Counted from the first letter of the stretch, positions 7,856 to 15,719 are shown. The stretch: 16,995 nt of DNA from SIG350 sp964520895 (GCA_964520895.1 CAZFOR010000026.1:1-16995), one strand, 5' to 3'. Translations and numbers: made by a program. Notes: a model not told the origin generated them from the letters alone.

Positions 7856-8995
7856 ATGTTAAATGAAGAAATATATAATGAAATAGCAAATAATATATTG
7901 GAAAAAGAAAACAGCTTGAAACAATATGCTTGTAAAAGTGAAGATGCAATATATTTTGATGAAACAAAAAATGATTTACGACCAAGCTTTTTTAGAGATA
8001 TTGATAGAATAATTCATACATCATCATATACAAGATATATGGATAAAACACAAGTATTTGTTGAAAAAGTAAATGATAATATTACTAGAAGAATGGTTCA
8101 TGTACAACTTGTTTCAAAAATAGGTAGAACAATAGGAAGATTTTTAAATCTAAATGAAGATTTAATTGAAGCATCAGGTTTAGGACATGATGTTGGACAT
8201 GTACCTTTTGGCCATTTTGGTGAAAGAGTTTTAGACAAAATTAGTAGAAAAGAAAATGAAGGTATATTTATGCATAATGTACAAAGTGTTAGAACATTTA
8301 TATATATTGAAAATAATGGAAAAGGCTCTAATTTAACATTGCAAACATTAGATGGAATATTATGCCACAATGGAGAGTTGTTACAAGATTATTATCAGCC
8401 TAATTACTCAAAAACAAAACAAGATTTTATGCAGGAATATATTGATTCATATAATACTGAGATTGTACAAAAAAAATTAATTCCAATGACTTTAGAAGGA
8501 TGTGTAACTAGAATATCTGATATTATCGCATATATAGGTAGAGATATTGAAGATGCCATAAATCTAGGGGTTATAACTAGAGAGCAATTACCAGAAAGTA
8601 TAATTAAAATTTTAGGTAATGAAAATAAAAGTATAATAAATCAATTGATATTAGATATTGTTAAAAATAGTTATGGAAAACCATATTTGAAAATGTCTGA
8701 AAGTGTATATAATGCATTAATTGATTTGAAAAAATATAATTATGATAATATATATTATGTTGCAATGACAGATAAACAAAAAAATGAATATGAGCAAATA
8801 TTTAACAAACTATTTTATCTGTATTTAGATGAAATAGAAAGTAATAAACAGGTAACAGATTTTACAAAAGAATATTTATCAAAAATGAGTAATGAGTATT
8901 TATCTAATACTTCTAATAAAAGGAAGGTATTAGACTATATTTCTGGAATGACAGATAGCTTTTTATTAAATCAATATGATAAGTATTGTAGATAA
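7856..8995 (+). CDS. dgt: HD-domain deoxynucleotide triphosphohydrolase (dGTPase-like)
   Basis: A 379-aa protein of the dGTPase/dNTPase branch of the HD superfamily, which hydrolyses dNTPs to deoxynucleoside plus triphosphate. The N-terminal signature FRDIDRIIHTSSYTRYMDKT (46-65) matches the family's RDRDRI...F.RL..KTQVF block. Metal ligands are visible as His82 (MVHVQLVSKIGR), His111-Asp112 in GLGHDVGHVPFGHFGE, and Asp222 in TRISDIIAYIGRDIEDA. GILCHNGE (167-174) is also family-typical. AAGGAG lies 8 nt before the ATG. It is probably co-transcribed with ylmH. No terminator is visible before the hydrogenase promoter. Its role could be dNTP pool control; some relatives act in phage defence, but nothing here points to that specifically. 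Confidence 0.92.
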   Translation: MLNEEIYNEIANNILEKENSLKQYACKSEDAIYFDETKNDLRPSFFRDIDRIIHTSSYTRYMDKTQVFVEKVNDNITRRMVHVQLVSKIGRTIGRFLNLNEDLIEASGLGHDVGHVPFGHFGERVLDKISRKENEGIFMHNVQSVRTFIYIENNGKGSNLTLQTLDGILCHNGELLQDYYQPNYSKTKQDFMQEYIDSYNTEIVQKKLIPMTLEGCVTRISDIIAYIGRDIEDAINLGVITREQLPESIIKILGNENKSIINQLILDIVKNSYGKPYLKMSESVYNALIDLKKYNYDNIYYVAMTDKQKNEYEQIFNKLFYLYLDEIESNKQVTDFTKEYLSKMSNEYLSNTSNKRKVLDYISGMTDSFLLNQYDKYCR

Positions 8996-9038
8996 ATGTA
9001 AATAACAGAAAAAAGATGTAAAATAGTTAAAAAATTTG

Positions 9039-9067
9039 TTGCTAGATTAAAAGTGTTTTGATATAAT
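9039..9067 (+). promoter_or_regulatory. promoter of the hydrogenase operon
   Basis: TTGCTA (9039-9044), a 17-nt spacer and TATAAT (9062-9067), with TGA directly before the -10 (extended -10). It is 36 nt upstream of the hndA start. I saw no convincing Rex operator (TTGTTAA-N4-TTAACAA) around it. Confidence 0.78.
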
Positions 9068-9103
9068 AAACAAGAATTTGTATAAAAAAATAAGGAGGAT
9101 AAT

Positions 9104-9586
9104 ATGTGTAATTGTGAGAAAGACGAAAAGGGAAAAAAACTTTTAGAAATAATTGAAAAATACAAAAATGATAAAAGTAATTTAATGCAAGTTTTAAATG
9201 AGGCACAAGATGTTTATGGATATTTACCAATTGAGGTACAAAAAGAGATTTCAATTGGAATGAATATACCAATGGCAGAAATATATGGAGTAGTTACTTT
9301 TTACTCTAGATTTTCGTTAGAGCCAAAAGGAAAATATAATATAGCTGTATGTTTAGGAACAGCTTGTCATGTAAAAGGTTCTCAAAATATATTAGATAAA
9401 TTAAAAAATGAGTTAAAAATTGATGTTGGTGAAATAACACCAGATGGTAAATTTTCTTTAGAAGCTACAAGATGTATAGGTGCATGTGGTTTAGCACCAG
9501 TATTTACTATCAATGAAGAAGTTTATGGAAAAGCTACTATTGAAATGGTTGATAAGGTGTTAAAAGAATATATGGATAAAGAGTAA
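9104..9586 (+). CDS. hndA: NADH-linked [FeFe]-hydrogenase, NuoE-like 2Fe-2S subunit
   Basis: A 160-aa protein of the NuoE/HydC/HndA family, a small electron-transfer subunit with a thioredoxin-like 2Fe-2S domain. Cluster ligands are Cys83 and Cys88 (CLGTACHVKG), and Cys124 and Cys128 (ATRCIGACGLAP). The upstream helical region with YGYLPIEVQKEI and the strand EIYGVVTFYSRF is standard for the family, and the length is typical. AAGGAGG lies 5 nt before the ATG. First gene of the hydrogenase operon, 14 nt before hndC. It relays electrons next to the flavin subunit in the soluble cytoplasmic complex. It lacks a separate hndB partner; that role is covered by the N-terminal domain of HndC. Confidence 0.95.
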   Translation: MCNCEKDEKGKKLLEIIEKYKNDKSNLMQVLNEAQDVYGYLPIEVQKEISIGMNIPMAEIYGVVTFYSRFSLEPKGKYNIAVCLGTACHVKGSQNILDKLKNELKIDVGEITPDGKFSLEATRCIGACGLAPVFTINEEVYGKATIEMVDKVLKEYMDKE

Positions 9587-9600
9587 GGAGATGAAATAAA

Positions 9601-11463
9601 TTGAAAACATTAAATGAGTTAGAAGAGATAAGAAAAAAGACTTATGAAAGTATAAAGTTAAGAAAAGGTAACAAACTAGATAATAATGAAATACATATTT
9701 TAGTTTGTGGTGGTACAGGTTGTACTTCATCTAAATCAGAAGTTTTAATTGAGAATTTAAGAAATGAAATTAAAGCTAATAATTTAGACAATGTTAAAGT
9801 AATAAAAACAGGTTGTTTTGGATTATGTGCAAAAGGACCTATTGTTGTAATTCATCCAGAAGATACTTTTTATGCAATGGTAAAACCAGATGATGCAAAA
9901 GACATTATTGAAAAACATATTTTAAATGGAGAAATAGTTGAAAGACTTTTATGTAAAGATATTGATGATACTATTGTTAAAAAATTAGATGAACTTACAT
10001 TTTATAAAAAACAAAAAAGAGTTGCACTTAAAAATTGTGGGTTAATTAACCCAGAGGATATTGATGAATATTTAGCATTAGATGGATATAAAGCATTAGA
10101 AAAAGTTATATTTAATATGACACCAGATGATGTAATAAATGAATTAAAGGCATCAGGACTTCGTGGTAGAGGTGGAGCAGGGTTCCCAACATTTATGAAA
10201 TGGGAATTTACTAAAAAAGCTGAAAATGACATAAAATATGTTGCTTGTAATGCTGATGAAGGTGACCCAGGTGCATTTATGGATAGAAGTTTATTAGAAG
10301 GTGATCCACATAGTGTTATTGAAGCTATGATGATTGCTGCACATACAATAGGTGCGGGAAAAGGATTTATTTATGTTAGAGCAGAATATCCAATAGCTGT
10401 TCATAGATTACAAGTTGCAATTAAACAAGCAAAAGATTATGGAATAATTGGTGAAAATATTTGGAATAGTGGATTTAATTTTGATTTGGAAATTAGATTA
10501 GGTGCAGGAGCATTTGTTTGTGGTGAGGAAACAGCACTTATGAATTCTATTGAAGGACATAGAGGAGAACCTAGACCTAGACCACCATTCCCAGCTGTAA
10601 AAGGATTATTTGAGAAACCAACATTATTAAATAATGTTGAAACATATGGTAATATTACTCAAATAATATTAAATGGTGGAGAATGGTTTGCACAAATGGG
10701 AACTGAAAAATCAAAAGGAACAAAGGTGTTTGCAGTTGGTGGTAATATCAATAATGTTGGACTAGTTGAAGTACCTATGGGAATTACACTTAGAGAGATT
10801 ATATTTGATATTGGTGGTGGAATACCTAATGGAAGAGAGTTTAAAGCTGCTCAAACAGGTGGACCATCTGGCGGATGTATTCCTAAGGAGCATTTAGATA
10901 CACCAATTGATTATGATAATTTAGTACAAATAGGTTCAATGATGGGTTCAGGTGGATTAATTGTTATGGATGACCATACTTGTATGGTTAATTTAGCAAA
11001 ATTCTTTTTAGAATTTACAGTTGATGAATCTTGTGGTAAATGTCCACCTTGTAGAATTGGTACAAAAAGAATGTTAGAGATTTTAACTAGAATAGTTGAA
11101 GGAAAAGGTGAAGAAGGAGATATTGAAAAACTAGAAAAATTAGCTAAAAACATTAAAATATCTTCACTTTGTGGACTTGGACAAACAGCTCCAAATCCAG
11201 TACTATCAACATTAAAATATTTTAGAGATGAATATGAAGCACATATTAAAGAAAAAAGATGTCCAGCAGGTCAATGTAAAGAAATGACAAAAGTTGTTAT
11301 TGATAAAGATAAATGTAAAGGTTGTAGTATATGTGCAAAAAATTGCCCAGTAAGTGCAATACATGGTGAGTTAAAATCACCATTTGAAATAGACCCAGAA
11401 GTATGTGTTAAATGTGGATTATGTATTGAGAAATGTCCGTTTAAAGCAATTTCTAGAAAATAG
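9601..11463 (+). CDS. hndC: NADH-linked [FeFe]-hydrogenase, NuoF-like flavin subunit
   Basis: A 620-aa three-part subunit that binds NAD(P)H and FMN. Residues 31-100 are a thioredoxin-like 2Fe-2S domain (Cys36, Cys41, Cys72, Cys76). The NuoF core carries GLRGRGGAGFPTFMKW (186-201), CNADEGDPGAFMDR (216-229) and GAGAFVCGEETALMNSIEG (301-319). A 4Fe-4S site comes from ESCGKCPPCRIGT (Cys478, 481, 484) plus Cys524. The C-terminus is a two-cluster ferredoxin (Cys572/575/578/582 and Cys602/605/608/612). The start is TTG: AAGGAG lies 10 nt upstream, an in-frame TGA at 9592 excludes an earlier start, and no ATG is available nearby. The domain set is that of electron-bifurcating or confurcating trimeric hydrogenases; whether this complex bifurcates is inferred from homology. 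Confidence 0.96.
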   Translation: MKTLNELEEIRKKTYESIKLRKGNKLDNNEIHILVCGGTGCTSSKSEVLIENLRNEIKANNLDNVKVIKTGCFGLCAKGPIVVIHPEDTFYAMVKPDDAKDIIEKHILNGEIVERLLCKDIDDTIVKKLDELTFYKKQKRVALKNCGLINPEDIDEYLALDGYKALEKVIFNMTPDDVINELKASGLRGRGGAGFPTFMKWEFTKKAENDIKYVACNADEGDPGAFMDRSLLEGDPHSVIEAMMIAAHTIGAGKGFIYVRAEYPIAVHRLQVAIKQAKDYGIIGENIWNSGFNFDLEIRLGAGAFVCGEETALMNSIEGHRGEPRPRPPFPAVKGLFEKPTLLNNVETYGNITQIILNGGEWFAQMGTEKSKGTKVFAVGGNINNVGLVEVPMGITLREIIFDIGGGIPNGREFKAAQTGGPSGGCIPKEHLDTPIDYDNLVQIGSMMGSGGLIVMDDHTCMVNLAKFFLEFTVDESCGKCPPCRIGTKRMLEILTRIVEGKGEEGDIEKLEKLAKNIKISSLCGLGQTAPNPVLSTLKYFRDEYEAHIKEKRCPAGQCKEMTKVVIDKDKCKGCSICAKNCPVSAIHGELKSPFEIDPEVCVKCGLCIEKCPFKAISRK

Positions 11464-11477
11464 AATGGAGTAATGTT

Positions 11478-12044
11478 ATGGGTAAGATATTAGATAATGC
11501 TAATAAAGTTAAAGATAAATATGAACAATATAATCAAAAATCTAGAAGAAGAGATTGTGAAGATTTAGCAAATATAATAATTACATTTAAAGGTATTAAG
11601 CATTATGTAGTAAAAACACCAGAAGCATTAAGAAAAAAGAAAGAACATGCAAAACTTACTAATGAAAACAAATCTTTTATGGATTTTATTGAAGAACCTG
11701 ATGATAGTGAGAGTATAGAAGAAATAGCTGATAAATTGGAACAAAAATATGATAGAGCAGTTGATGTTACTAAAAAAGTTAATAATTATCTTAACCCAAT
11801 ATTTTGGGCTAAAAAAGCTATTAATTATATAAAAAACAAGATAAAAAAAGATGATACTAAATTATTAAATGATGGAGATAAACAAACAAGTACAATTGAA
11901 GAAACAAATAAATCAAATAGTGTTAAGTCATTTAATGATAGTTTGATTGTAAGTAAAGATGAATTAGAAAATAATTTAAATATTGATAACAATAAAAATG
12001 AATATACGAAAAATATAGATAATAGTTTCGAAGAAAGGCAATAA
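11478..12044 (+). CDS. uncharacterised charged protein encoded inside the hydrogenase operon
   Basis: A 188-aa protein that I do not recognise. The N-terminal 120 residues look folded or helical, with DLANIIITFKGIKHYVVKTP (29-48) as the only strand-like stretch, a region likely to form a coiled coil or long helix (about 78-105), and an amphipathic, basic segment with aromatics (NPIFWAKKAINYIKNKIKK, 106-124). Residues 125-188 are Asn/Asp/Ser/Lys/Glu-rich and probably disordered. It has one cysteine (27), so it is not an Fe-S protein, and no signal peptide or clear TM helix. GGAG lies 7 nt before the ATG. It starts 14 nt after hndC and ends 56 nt before hndD on the same strand with no terminator, so it should be on the same transcript. 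Codon usage matches its neighbours. An accessory or assembly role for the hydrogenase is possible but unproven; the basic amphipathic segment could also touch membrane or nucleic acid. Confidence 0.82.
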   Translation: MGKILDNANKVKDKYEQYNQKSRRRDCEDLANIIITFKGIKHYVVKTPEALRKKKEHAKLTNENKSFMDFIEEPDDSESIEEIADKLEQKYDRAVDVTKKVNNYLNPIFWAKKAINYIKNKIKKDDTKLLNDGDKQTSTIEETNKSNSVKSFNDSLIVSKDELENNLNIDNNKNEYTKNIDNSFEERQ

Positions 12045-12100
12045 TAAGATATATACATATATTGTTATTTAAATTTCTAGAAAATAGAAAGGAGAAAGAA

Positions 12101-13852
12101 ATGTCAGAAAAGAAAATGATTAATTTAACGATTGATGGTACACATGTGGAAGTAGAAGAAGGGTCAACTATATTAGATGCAGCTACTAAAATAAATATTG
12201 ATATACCTACATTATGTTATTTAAAAGGTGTAAATAGTATTGGTGCATGTAGAATGTGTATTGTTGAAGTAGAGGGAGCAAGAGGTTTTGTAACATCTTG
12301 CGTCTATCCAGTAACAGAGGGTATGGTAGTTCGTACAAATACTGAGGCTATTAAAGAAGCTAGAAAGGTAACATTAGAATTATTATTATCAAATCATGAT
12401 AATAATTGTATAACATGTAGTAGAAGTACAAATTGTGAGTTACAAGCATTAACAAGAAAATTAGATGTAAAAGATATTGAATTTAAAGGTGAAAGAAAAG
12501 TATATGATGTTGATGAATTGTCACCTTCAATAGTTAGAGATAATAACAAATGTATTTTATGTAAAAGATGTGTAGCAGTATGTAAAAACATACAAAATGT
12601 AGGTGCTATTGATACTGTAAATAGAGGATTTAATTCTAAAATTGGATCAGCATTTGATAAATCACTAGCAGATGTAAATTGTGTTAATTGTGGTCAATGT
12701 ATAGCTGTTTGCCCTACTGGTGCACTTCGTGAAAAAGATAGTACTGATGATGTATTTAAAGCAATAAATAATCCTGATTTACATGTTGTAGTTCAAACTG
12801 CACCAGCAGTTAGAGTTGCACTTGGAGAAGAATTTGGAATGGATATAGGTACATCATTTACAGGTAAAATGGTAGCAGGACTTAAAAAACTAGGTTTTGA
12901 TAAAGTATTTGATACTGATACAGCAGCTGATTTAACAATTATGGAAGAGGCTACTGAGTTATTAGAAAGAATAAATAATAATGGGGTATTACCAATGATT
13001 ACATCATGTAGTCCTGGTTGGATTAAATTTGCTGAACATCAATACCCAGAGTTATTAGAGCATTTATCAACTTGTAAATCACCACATCAAATGTTTGGTG
13101 CAATTATAAAATCATATTATGCTGAAAAACAAGGAATTGATCCTAATAAAATATTTGTTGTATCTGTAATGCCTTGTACTGCTAAAAAGTTTGAGTCTAA
13201 AAGAGAAGAAATGAATGTAAATAATATAGAAGATGTTGATGCAGTTATTACAACAAGAGAATTAGCAAAAATGTTAAAACAAGCTAATATTGATTTATCA
13301 AAATTAGAAGATGATGTATTTGATAATCCTATGGGAGAAGCTACAGGTGCAGGTGTAATATTTGGAACAACAGGTGGTGTTATGGAAGCTGCTTTAAGAA
13401 CAGCACAAGATGTTTTAACAGGACAGTCAATACAAAAAATAGAATTTGAAGATGTTAGAGGAGAAAAGGGTATTAAAGAGGCAACTGTAAATATTGCAGG
13501 AAAAGATATTAAAGTTGCAGTAGCTCATGGATTAGGAAATGCAACTAAAATTATGGATATGATAAAAGATGGTAAAGCTGATTATCAATTTATCGAAATA
13601 ATGGCATGCCCTGGTGGATGTATAATGGGTGGTGGACAACCTATAAGAACATCAAAAGAAAGGTCAAAAATGGACATCAGAGGTCTTAGAGCAGGTGCTT
13701 TATATAAAGAAGATAAAGAATTACCAATTAGAAAATCACATGAAAATCCAGTAATTAAGAAATTGTATGAAGAGTATCTAGACAAACCAGGTAGTCACAA
13801 ATCTCATGAATTACTTCATACACATTATGAAAAAAGAGATATTATAAAATAA
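12101..13852 (+). CDS. hndD: [FeFe]-hydrogenase catalytic subunit (H-cluster, group A)
   Basis: A 583-aa modular catalytic subunit. An N-terminal 2Fe-2S domain has Cys39, 50, 53 and 67. A His-Cys 4Fe-4S site has His99, Cys103, 106 and 112. Two further 4Fe-4S clusters have Cys151/154/157/161 and Cys194/197/200/204. The H-cluster domain shows L1 TSCSPGW (301-307), L2 MPCTAKKFE (357-365) and L3 EIMACPGGCIMGGGQP (499-514). It reduces protons to, or oxidises, H2. The C-terminal GSHKSHELLHTHY is typical of HndD-type subunits of trimeric enzymes. I chose ATG 12101 because AAAGGAG lies 6 nt upstream; the frame is open 13 codons further back but without a site. The L1 motif has Ser where many enzymes have a second Cys. 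HydE/F/G maturases are not in this window. Confidence 0.97.
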   Translation: MSEKKMINLTIDGTHVEVEEGSTILDAATKINIDIPTLCYLKGVNSIGACRMCIVEVEGARGFVTSCVYPVTEGMVVRTNTEAIKEARKVTLELLLSNHDNNCITCSRSTNCELQALTRKLDVKDIEFKGERKVYDVDELSPSIVRDNNKCILCKRCVAVCKNIQNVGAIDTVNRGFNSKIGSAFDKSLADVNCVNCGQCIAVCPTGALREKDSTDDVFKAINNPDLHVVVQTAPAVRVALGEEFGMDIGTSFTGKMVAGLKKLGFDKVFDTDTAADLTIMEEATELLERINNNGVLPMITSCSPGWIKFAEHQYPELLEHLSTCKSPHQMFGAIIKSYYAEKQGIDPNKIFVVSVMPCTAKKFESKREEMNVNNIEDVDAVITTRELAKMLKQANIDLSKLEDDVFDNPMGEATGAGVIFGTTGGVMEAALRTAQDVLTGQSIQKIEFEDVRGEKGIKEATVNIAGKDIKVAVAHGLGNATKIMDMIKDGKADYQFIEIMACPGGCIMGGGQPIRTSKERSKMDIRGLRAGALYKEDKELPIRKSHENPVIKKLYEEYLDKPGSHKSHELLHTHYEKRDIIK

Positions 13853-13885
13853 ATGAAAATATTTTGAAAAATTTTAAAAAAGTCA

Positions 13886-13914
13886 TTGACAAAGTAAACA
13901 AATTTTTGTATAAT
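13886..13914 (+). promoter_or_regulatory. consensus promoter of the tRNA-Gly gene
   Basis: Perfect TTGACA (13886-13891), a 17-nt spacer and perfect TATAAT (13909-13914), ending 14 nt before the mature tRNA. No terminator is visible between hndD and this promoter, so some hydrogenase transcripts may read through to the tRNA terminator. Confidence 0.92.
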
Positions 13915-13928
13915 TTATTTACTTTGAT

Positions 13929-14002
<74 letters not shown>

Positions 14003-14014
14003 ATAAAATATAAA

Positions 14015-14036
14015 CCCTTATTTTATAAGGGCTTTT
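14015..14036. terminator. tRNA-Gly terminator, probably bidirectional
   Basis: CCCTTAT (14015-14021), loop TTT and ATAAGGG (14025-14031), followed by a short T run (14033-14036). On the minus strand the same stem is followed by TTTATATTTTA, so it can also end the minus-strand gene that stops at 14068. Confidence 0.85.
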
Positions 14037-14067
14037 ATTATGCAATTTTTCAGACATTCACATCAAA

Positions 14068-14661
14068 TTAATTATTTATATCATTAAGTAAATTTACGAC
14101 CTCTTTTTGTCCTTCATATTTATTTGCTTTAACAACTAATATAGCATTTCTTGAGTCAATAATTTGGGATAGATTACTATTTACTACAATAACGCAACAC
14201 TTATCATTTTTATTTACTGAATTATATTCCTCAAAGCTTATCTCTATTAAATTGTTGATACCGTTTACATCAACCCAAAAGGCAGAATATGAATCAATAG
14301 TCCCATCATTGCGAAGTGTTTCATCATGTTCTTCTTTTTTCTCACATATATTAGATATAATACATTTATAATCTCCTTTTATAGCTTTAATATATTTTTT
14401 TGATTTTATATAAAATATAATTATTATTATAGCATCTGCAATAGCACAAGGAATGATAAGCATTAACATGTTTTTTAGCTCTTGTTCACGTAATACAGAT
14501 TTACTAGGTTTTAATATATTTTTATTAAAAGACATAATAATAATAACTGTAAATATTATTATTACAATTAACCCGATTACATTTTTTATATTTAACAGTT
14601 TTTTTATTACTAATTGTTTTACTCTATTATCATCTAAAATTTCACACTCATATTTATTCAT
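14068..14661 (-). CDS. two-TM membrane protein of unknown function
   Basis: A 197-aa protein with two hydrophobic helices (about 27-45 and 64-85) separated by a short loop, a 26-residue N-terminal segment and a soluble C-terminal domain of about 110 residues. The C-terminal domain looks beta-rich (GDYKCIISNI, AFWVDVNGINNLIEISFEEY, KCCVIVVNSN), as in small beta-barrel domains attached to two-helix membrane anchors. I cannot name a family. I chose the ATG at 14661 because GAGAGGGG lies about 9 nt upstream; the frame is open for 26 more codons to 14739, but that start has no ribosome binding site. It has no partner gene and converges on the tRNA, sharing its terminator. Confidence 0.72.
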   Translation of the reverse strand: MNKYECEILDDNRVKQLVIKKLLNIKNVIGLIVIIIFTVIIIMSFNKNILKPSKSVLREQELKNMLMLIIPCAIADAIIIIIFYIKSKKYIKAIKGDYKCIISNICEKKEEHDETLRNDGTIDSYSAFWVDVNGINNLIEISFEEYNSVNKNDKCCVIVVNSNLSQIIDSRNAILVVKANKYEGQKEVVNLLNDINN

Positions 14662-15094
14662 AGCAGTTTTCCCCTCTCTATTTACATATACAATATTGAT
14701 ATTTTTGAAACTTTTCATATCTATAAATAATTTTATCATTGTATTAGAAATTCGTACAATAATAATTGCTTCTTTTTATTTAATATTATCAAAGATATTA
14801 TTAATTTCACTATCGATTTTTATTAGTTCATTCTCTATTAATGTTCTTCTTATTTCAACTAATTAAATTATACTATAAATATTAAAATATTACTATATAC
14901 GAATTATAATACTTCTGGAAAGAGAATAAATAAGTTCGTAACATATAAAAGTATTGTCTAAAAAAATAAAAAAATTGCTGTAATTTTGTCGGTAACAATA
15001 AATAAAAATAAAGTTAACAAATAGCAAACCAACCATATAATAAAAATATATGATCGGTTTGTTTTAGATATAAATAGTTTGGGAACTTTCGTTG
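14662..15094. other. 433-nt stretch without an intact gene
   Basis: It contains the leader of the two-TM gene, a start-less 28-codon reading frame on the minus strand (14776-14862) reading like the end of a helical protein (EIRRTLIENELIKIDSEI), a TATAAT on the minus strand at 14867-14872 without a good -35, and the hairpin at 15025-15061. The remainder (about 14880-15020) is A+T-rich with no gene, repeat or RNA that I recognise. Confidence 0.5.
15025..15061 (-). terminator. hairpin downstream of the 104-aa gene, probable terminator
   Basis: 15-nt arms 15025-15039 (CAAACCAACCATATA) and 15047-15061 (TATATGATCGGTTTG) pair at 13 positions with two mismatches and a 7-nt loop. It follows the stop of the minus-strand gene at 15095 by about 33 nt. 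The T run after it on that strand is interrupted (GCTATTTGTT), so termination strength is uncertain. Confidence 0.6.
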
Positions 15095-15409
15095 TTAGTT
15101 TATAGGAATTAATAACATCCTTTCAACTTCTTGTAGTTCTTCATGATCTTTTGGTAAAGCTTGATATTTTTCAAATAATTCATCAAGAGCTTCAAAGAAA
15201 CGATAATTTTCATATCTTAAAATTGGTTCTAATACTAAGAAACGAATTTGTAGCCTCTGAGATACTTCCTTAAATATCGTTCTTACATATTTTTCTACAT
15301 CTTTTTTGCAAATACTAGTACGATATTCGTCAAAATAGAATGTTCCCTTAAGGTCAGGCCAATTATTGACAAGATACCATTTTAACTTTCTCAATTGAAT
15401 CAAATTCAT
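15095..15409 (-). CDS. uncharacterised 104-aa protein
   Basis: A small soluble protein that I do not recognise, with no signal peptide or TM helix. It starts MNLIQLRKLKWYLVNNWPDL, has an aromatic- and charge-rich middle (FYFDEYRTSICKKDVEKYV, 24-42) and ends in two probable helices (47-65 and 68-85) and a Glu-rich tail. The ribosome binding site is very strong: AAGGAGGT at 15416-15423, 6 nt before the ATG. It is preceded by an extended -10 promoter and by a leader that can form alternative hairpins involving that site. It lies in the accessory-looking segment after the tRNA gene. It is a good coding candidate because of the signals around it, but its function is unknown. Confidence 0.75.
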   Translation of the reverse strand: MNLIQLRKLKWYLVNNWPDLKGTFYFDEYRTSICKKDVEKYVRTIFKEVSQRLQIRFLVLEPILRYENYRFFEALDELFEKYQALPKDHEELQEVERMLLIPIN

Positions 15410-15412
15410 AAT

Positions 15413-15478
15413 CTTACCTCCTTAATGATATTTTCTAAAACTGAAGGTAAGTAATTACCTCCTAAATTTTAGAAGGTT
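15413..15478 (-). promoter_or_regulatory. leader with mutually exclusive hairpins controlling access to a ribosome binding site
   Basis: On the minus strand four segments alternate. Segment 1 is ACCTTCT (within 15467-15478), segment 2 is AGGAGGTAA (within 15451-15466), segment 3 is CTTACCTTC (within 15441-15454) and segment 4 is GGAGGTAAG (within 15413-15423, the ribosome binding site). 1:2 pair over 7 bp with one G-T; 2:3 pair over 8 bp (GGAGGTAA/TTACCTTC) with a TTAC loop; 3:4 pair over 9 bp with one G-T. If 1:2 forms, 3 is free to hide the ribosome binding site; if 2:3 forms, the site is open. The pairings are seen in the sequence; switching is inference. It matches no riboswitch class I know. 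Confidence 0.45.
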
Positions 15479-15508
15479 ATTTTTAATATATATTAAATCT
15501 TCAATAAT

Positions 15509-15537
15509 ATTTTAACATAAAAAGGTAATACATACAA
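15509..15537 (-). promoter_or_regulatory. probable promoter of the 104-aa gene
   Basis: On the minus strand, TTGTAT (15532-15537), a 17-nt spacer and TAAAAT (15509-15514), with TGT immediately before the -10 (extended -10). Transcription would begin near 15502 and give a leader of about 92 nt that contains all four pairing segments. Confidence 0.5.
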
Positions 15538-15601
15538 TGTAAGATTATACATTTTTTTATTAAATATTATTATTCAGAAGATGGAGTTGTAATGTATCAA
15601 G

Positions 15602-15649
15602 CTATGCATCAAATAAATAAAATGTTTCTGGATTAACAGCATCATCATA
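15602..15649 (-). pseudogene. possible remnant of a protein-coding gene (C-terminal end)
   Basis: The minus-strand frame reads YDDAVNPETFYLFDA followed by TAG, bounded upstream by TAA two codons before. The residue composition is unlike random A+T-rich translation, but there is no start codon and only 15 codons. It could be the decayed end of a gene or chance. The rest of 15538-15681 holds nothing that I recognise. Confidence 0.2.
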
Positions 15650-15681
15650 TTATATAAAAATATAATTATATAAAATAAAAG

Positions 15682-15709
15682 CTCTTACATAATCCAAATT
15701 ACATAAGAG
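15682..15709 (-). terminator. terminator of the SDR gene
   Basis: CTCTTA...TAAGAG outer arms and TAAT/ATTA inner arms with a 2x2 internal mismatch (15682-15709). On the minus strand it lies 10 nt after the SDR stop codon and is followed by CTTTTATTTTA. Confidence 0.75.
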
Positions 15710-15719
15710 TTTTTGTAAA

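Noticed and set aside
9020..9050. Rex-like operator upstream of the hydrogenase operon
   Set aside because: AGTTAAAAAATTTGTTG contains only one approximate half-site and no symmetric TTAACAA partner.
14453..14866. Plus-strand 137-codon hydrophobic frame
   Set aside because: Antisense to the two-TM gene, whose TM helices give Ile/Phe-rich reverse translations; no ribosome binding site.
15536..15558. AATGTA/TACATT hairpin followed by a T run as a plus-strand terminator
   Set aside because: Only six A+T-rich pairs with one G-C, and no plus-strand gene ends there; it also overlaps the -35 of the minus-strand promoter.
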